DNA of 9,033 nucleotides from Eubacterium sp. CAG:841. Lineage in GTDB: Bacteria; Bacillota; Clostridia; Oscillospirales; CAG-272. Shown here in pieces: positions 6,503 through 9,033 of this stretch. The translations under genes and the position numbers were made by a program. Location of the stretch: positions 40,724 through 49,756 of the forward strand of contig FR898220.1 of assembly GCA_000437375.1 (NCBI GenBank). The letters run 5' to 3'. The notes beneath the pieces are model-generated. The model ran no database searches. It saw nothing but the letters and a program-made list of their open reading frames with translations, and was not told where the DNA came from. Numbering within the stretch: position 1 is the first letter of the stretch; each line of letters opens with the position of its first letter.

Positions 6503-7087
6503 ATGGAGCTTACGGAGCATTGCTACAGCGTGCTTGTTGTTTCTTCATCCGTAAAATTCAATACATCCCTTTTTGGAATTCTTCCGGAGAGCAGATACTG
6601 TCCGATAACCGTCACGCCCGATGTTTCAAGCGCAAGGCAGTGCCTTGCCGAAAACGTTTTCGATATAGTGATAATAAACGCGCCGCTGCCCGATGAATTC
6701 GGAACGGAGCTTGCCCTTGATGTATGCGAGGGGAGCGGCACAGGAGTGCTTTTACTTGTAAAAGCCGAGCATTATGCCGATATTCATTCGCGCGTTTCGC
6801 AGTATGGGGTGCTTGTCATTTCAAAGCCGACAAACTCGCAGGCGGTATCTCAATCGCTTACGCTTCTGTGCGGGACGAGGGAAAGGCTTCGCCGCATGGA
6901 GCAAAAAACGGCCTCGATAGAAGAAAAAATGGAAGAGATACGGATAGTAAACAGGGCAAAATGTCTGCTTATAGAGCAGCTTAAAATGACGGAAAAAGAA
7001 GCTCACAGATATATTGAAAAACAGGCTATGGACAGATGCGTTACGCGCAGAACGATAGCGGAAAATATAATTTCAACGTATAAGTGA
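6503..7087 (+). CDS. ANTAR-domain antiterminator with degenerate receiver (NitR-like)
   Basis: This is a predicted RNA-binding transcription antiterminator of 194 residues. Residues about 7-122 have a CheY-like receiver shape but have lost the phosphorylation chemistry. The usual acidic pair after the first strand is VVSSS (12-16). The phospho-acceptor position is N59 in IVIINAPLPDEFG. The conserved Lys survives as K108 in ISKPTN. A charged, probably coiled-coil helix (about 125-150) leads to the ANTAR domain (about 145-190), with the typical RAKCLLIEQLKMTEKEA and AMDRCVTRRTIAENI helices. GGGAGGG (6489-6495) lies seven bases before the ATG. It probably shares a transcript with glnA and ends at the 7107-7137 terminator. 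A glnA-linked ANTAR antiterminator, NitR, is known from Clostridium saccharobutylicum. The best target in this window is the glnN leader. It is likely controlled by protein contact or a ligand and not by a histidine kinase (inference). Confidence 0.88.
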   Translation: MELTEHCYSVLVVSSSVKFNTSLFGILPESRYCPITVTPDVSSARQCLAENVFDIVIINAPLPDEFGTELALDVCEGSGTGVLLLVKAEHYADIHSRVSQYGVLVISKPTNSQAVSQSLTLLCGTRERLRRMEQKTASIEEKMEEIRIVNRAKCLLIEQLKMTEKEAHRYIEKQAMDRCVTRRTIAENIISTYK

Positions 7088-7106
7088 TAAAGTGTAGCTT
7101 TTGGTT

Positions 7107-7137
7107 AAAAACGGGATGCTTCCCGTTTTTATTTTTT
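7107..7137 (+). terminator. Intrinsic terminator of the glnA-ANTAR operon
   Basis: A perfect 10-bp stem, AAAAACGGGA (7107-7116) with TCCCGTTTTT (7121-7130), around a TGCT loop is followed by ATTTTTT. It lies 20 bp after the ANTAR stop codon and separates this operon from the regulator pair. Confidence 0.93.
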
Positions 7138-7179
7138 GCATAATCACCAAATAAGCGAATTTTTAGCCATTTGATATAG

Positions 7180-7208
7180 TTGACACATAACATCATAAAT
7201 GGTAAGAT
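7180..7208 (+). promoter_or_regulatory. Promoter of the tandem XRE regulators with possible operator
   Basis: A perfect TTGACA (7180-7185) and TAAGAT (7203-7208) are 17 bp apart. The inverted repeat CCATTT (7167-7172) / AAATGG (7197-7202) is centred on the -35 box, a suitable place for autorepression by an XRE protein. The operator role is inference only. Confidence 0.65.
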
Positions 7209-7248
7209 ATAAAAAAAGGATGAAGTGGTTTACAGGGAATGAAAAATT

Positions 7249-8052
7249 ATGACGGACATAGCTAAGAACATATGTGAATTCAGGAAAAAGTGCGGATTAA
7301 CACAAAGAGAGCTTTCGGAAAAGGTCGGAGTGTCGATTCAGACGGTCTCGAAGTGGGAAAAAGGAATAAGCTCACCCGATGTAAATCTTTTGCCTGTAAT
7401 CGCTTCCGTTTTTGAAGTCAGTATAGACAGACTTTTCGGTTGCGACGCCGAGACGGCACTGAAAGACATTGATGCTTCATACAAAGAGATTGCCGATCTT
7501 ATTGTAAGTCGTATAAAGTTTACACAATCAAAAGCCTGGCATTCCGAATCGGTTGAAGAGCGCAGAACGCAGATAGACGAAATAAGAAAACTGCTTGAAG
7601 AAAATCCTTCATGGGAAGCGGGGTACGGGTTGCCATATACAAAGATCATGTATTATTCAAAAGATACAGGTTTTGTAGGCATTGATGATGTAGGTAAAAC
7701 GATGTTTCCCGATGAGGTTGACGAGCTTTTTGAATTTCTGAGCAAGAAAATCAATCGCAGGATTGTTGACAAACTTCTTACAAACGGCAGAAGAAGACAT
7801 ATAAGCGTTGAATTTATAGCGGAAGAGCTCAGAGCCGAAAGAGAAGAAGTTCAAAAATGTATGAATTTCCTTATGAAACACCGCATAATGGGCGAAGCGG
7901 AGGTTCCGCTTGAAGAAGGAAAAACGGTTAAAATATATAAATGGGCAGAGCCTGCAATCGGATCAAGACAATATATAATGCTCCGTGCGATAGCGGCATT
8001 TGCAAGAAAATTTGCGCATCAACCCGAAAAATATGTTATATTTATAGGGTAA
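7249..8052 (+). CDS. XRE-family transcriptional regulator, first of a tandem pair
   Basis: This 267-residue protein has an N-terminal XRE/HTH_3 DNA-binding domain at about residues 4-64, with the recognition helix around SIQTVSKWEKG (29-39) and the PDVNLLPVIASVF stretch typical of the fold. The remaining 200 residues match no domain I can name. They contain a conserved block (118-149) with ENPSWE and MYYSKDTGF. A segment at about 165-230 has helix pattern and spacing like a second, winged helix-turn-helix (ISVEFIAEEL then VQKCMNFL). A basic C-terminal helix (MLRAIAAFARKF) ends the protein. No membrane segment, peptidase or metal motif is evident. The ribosome binding site is weak (AGGG, 11 bases before ATG). 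It is likely co-transcribed with the following paralogue, with a 33-bp gap. The regulated genes cannot be deduced, and a link to nitrogen control is unproven because a strong terminator separates the units. Confidence 0.85.
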   Translation: MTDIAKNICEFRKKCGLTQRELSEKVGVSIQTVSKWEKGISSPDVNLLPVIASVFEVSIDRLFGCDAETALKDIDASYKEIADLIVSRIKFTQSKAWHSESVEERRTQIDEIRKLLEENPSWEAGYGLPYTKIMYYSKDTGFVGIDDVGKTMFPDEVDELFEFLSKKINRRIVDKLLTNGRRRHISVEFIAEELRAEREEVQKCMNFLMKHRIMGEAEVPLEEGKTVKIYKWAEPAIGSRQYIMLRAIAAFARKFAHQPEKYVIFIG

Positions 8053-8085
8053 GAACATTTCAGGTTATATCGCAGGAGATTAAAA

Positions 8086-8886
8086 ATGATAGATATTGCA
8101 AATAATATAGCGGAATTCAGAAAAAAGTGCGGCTTTACGCAAAAGGAACTTGCCGAAAGAGCAGGAGTATCCTCTCAGACCGTTTCAAAATGGGAAAAAG
8201 GTATAAGTGCGCCGGATATAAATCTGCTTCCGACGCTTGCAAAGATTTTTAATATAAGTGTGGATATGCTTCTCGGCTGCAGCACTGAGTTTGAAAATGT
8301 CAACCTTGATGATGCATACAGGGAAGTTGCCGAGCTTATTATTAGCCGGATAAGATTTTCTTTTCCGAAGTGGGCAAGACCCGAAGGTTTGGAGGAAAGA
8401 AAAAAGTGTATAGAGGAAGTTAAAAAGAGTCTTTATGAAAATCCGTCATGGGAAACAGGCTTGGGTGCATTTAATCACAAAATAATGTATTACTCAAAAG
8501 ATACGGGTTTTTTAGGTCTTGACGATGTCGGGAGAAAGCTGTATAGCGAAGAAAACGATGAACTGTTTGACTTTTTGAGCAGGAAGATCAATCGTGATAT
8601 AATCGATATAATATTCGAGTACGGAACGGGAAAATACATAAGCATTGAATATTTGGTTGATAAGTCCGGCGCGAAAGAAGAAGGAGTGCAGAAATGCATG
8701 GACTTTTTGTGCAAAAAGCATGTAATGAGCGGAACGTCTTTTCCTGTTGGAGGCGGAAGGATAGTCGAAGCTTATAAAGTAACACAGCCGGAAGGCACAA
8801 GAGCATTTATAATGCTACGTGCAATTGCGGCATTTGCCAAAAAATTTATGAAAAAGCCCGAAAAATTTATGGGGTACAGAGATTGA
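8086..8886 (+). CDS. XRE-family transcriptional regulator, second of a tandem pair
   Basis: This 266-residue paralogue of the preceding protein aligns with it almost without gaps. In the N-terminal HTH (residues 1-64) 44 of 64 positions are identical. In the central block (118-149, with ENPSWE and MYYSKDTGF) 24 of 32 are identical. The winged-helix-like region (about 165-230) and the acidic dimer-like segment before it have diverged more. The recognition helix differs only slightly (SSQTVSKWEKG against SIQTVSKWEKG), so both may bind related DNA sites while their C-terminal parts respond to different signals (inference). AGGAG (8074-8078) lies seven bases before ATG, a better ribosome site than that of the first gene. 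The pair clearly arose by tandem duplication. Confidence 0.85.
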   Translation: MIDIANNIAEFRKKCGFTQKELAERAGVSSQTVSKWEKGISAPDINLLPTLAKIFNISVDMLLGCSTEFENVNLDDAYREVAELIISRIRFSFPKWARPEGLEERKKCIEEVKKSLYENPSWETGLGAFNHKIMYYSKDTGFLGLDDVGRKLYSEENDELFDFLSRKINRDIIDIIFEYGTGKYISIEYLVDKSGAKEEGVQKCMDFLCKKHVMSGTSFPVGGGRIVEAYKVTQPEGTRAFIMLRAIAAFAKKFMKKPEKFMGYRD

Positions 8887-9033
8887 AACATAAAATATAA
8901 ACCTGTGGAAAATACTTGACAGCTGCCAATAAAAGAAACGCACGGTGTCCCCCGCACCGAAAAGCTTTCTTTTTGCGGCTATTGTAGACAGAATACTTTT
9001 CAGGTCAGAGTATTTTAGTGTGGTTATACATAC
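8887..9033 (+). other. Intergenic end of window, no gene recognised
   Basis: Two small hairpins could end the regulator transcript. One is CGGTGT (8943-8948) with GCACCG (8954-8959) around five C, followed five bases later by a T-rich CTTTCTTTTT. The other is AATACTTT (8992-8999) with AGAGTATT (9007-9014), followed by only two more T. Neither is a convincing terminator, and no coding region or RNA gene is visible. Confidence 0.35.

Noticed and set aside
8913..8918. TTGACA as -35 box of a promoter for a gene right of the window
   Set aside because: No acceptable -10 box is found 16-19 bp downstream.
1..9033. CRISPR arrays, tRNA or rRNA genes, insertion sequences, attachment sites
   Set aside because: I saw no regularly spaced repeats, tRNA-like cloverleaf, rRNA sequence, transposase or recombinase, or terminal inverted repeats with target duplications.

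Overview
The window looks like a chromosomal segment from a Clostridia-type Firmicute of moderate GC. The evidence is a GSIII-type glutamine synthetase, a glutamine synthetase I gene linked to an ANTAR antiterminator, a T-box leader, strong GGAGG ribosome binding sites and sigma-A-like promoters. No species can be named from the sequence alone. It reads as a compact nitrogen-assimilation island with unrelated neighbours on either side.

Layout, left to right. (1) Positions 1-909 (+) hold the 3' part of an SGNH/GDSL-like esterase gene that enters from outside the window. It converges on asnB, and the two share a bidirectional terminator at about 918-956. (2) On the minus strand, reading right to left, are glnN (GSIII, 4906-2810), a T-box leader (about 2790-2562) with an Asn (AAC) specifier, and asnB (glutamine-dependent asparagine synthetase, 2534-957). 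There is no terminator between glnN and the T-box, so transcription probably continues from glnN into the asnB leader. (3) A 356-bp divergent control region (4907-5262) has back-to-back sigma-A promoters for glnN and glnA. Each gene has its own leader containing an intrinsic terminator. The glnN leader also carries two 18-nt hairpins with A-x-x-G-x-x hexaloops, the signature of ANTAR-protein RNA targets. (4) On the plus strand are glnA (GSI-like, 402 aa) and, 31 bp later, an ANTAR-domain protein with a degenerate receiver domain, closed by a strong terminator at 7107-7137. (5) Next is a separately promoted pair of tandem paralogous XRE-type regulators (7249-8052 and 8086-8886) with a shared, unrecognised C-terminal region. 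The last 147 bases hold no recognisable gene.

How it may work (inference). GlnN and GlnA make glutamine from glutamate and ammonia, and AsnB uses glutamine to make asparagine. Control appears to sit mostly in RNA. The ANTAR protein encoded beside glnA would prevent termination in the glnN leader. The glnA leader has its own mutually exclusive hairpins. Uncharged tRNA-Asn would raise asnB expression through the T-box inside the glnN-asnB unit. The GSI-like protein departs from the classical enzyme at a catalytic flap and lacks the usual C-terminal tail, so it may be specialised.
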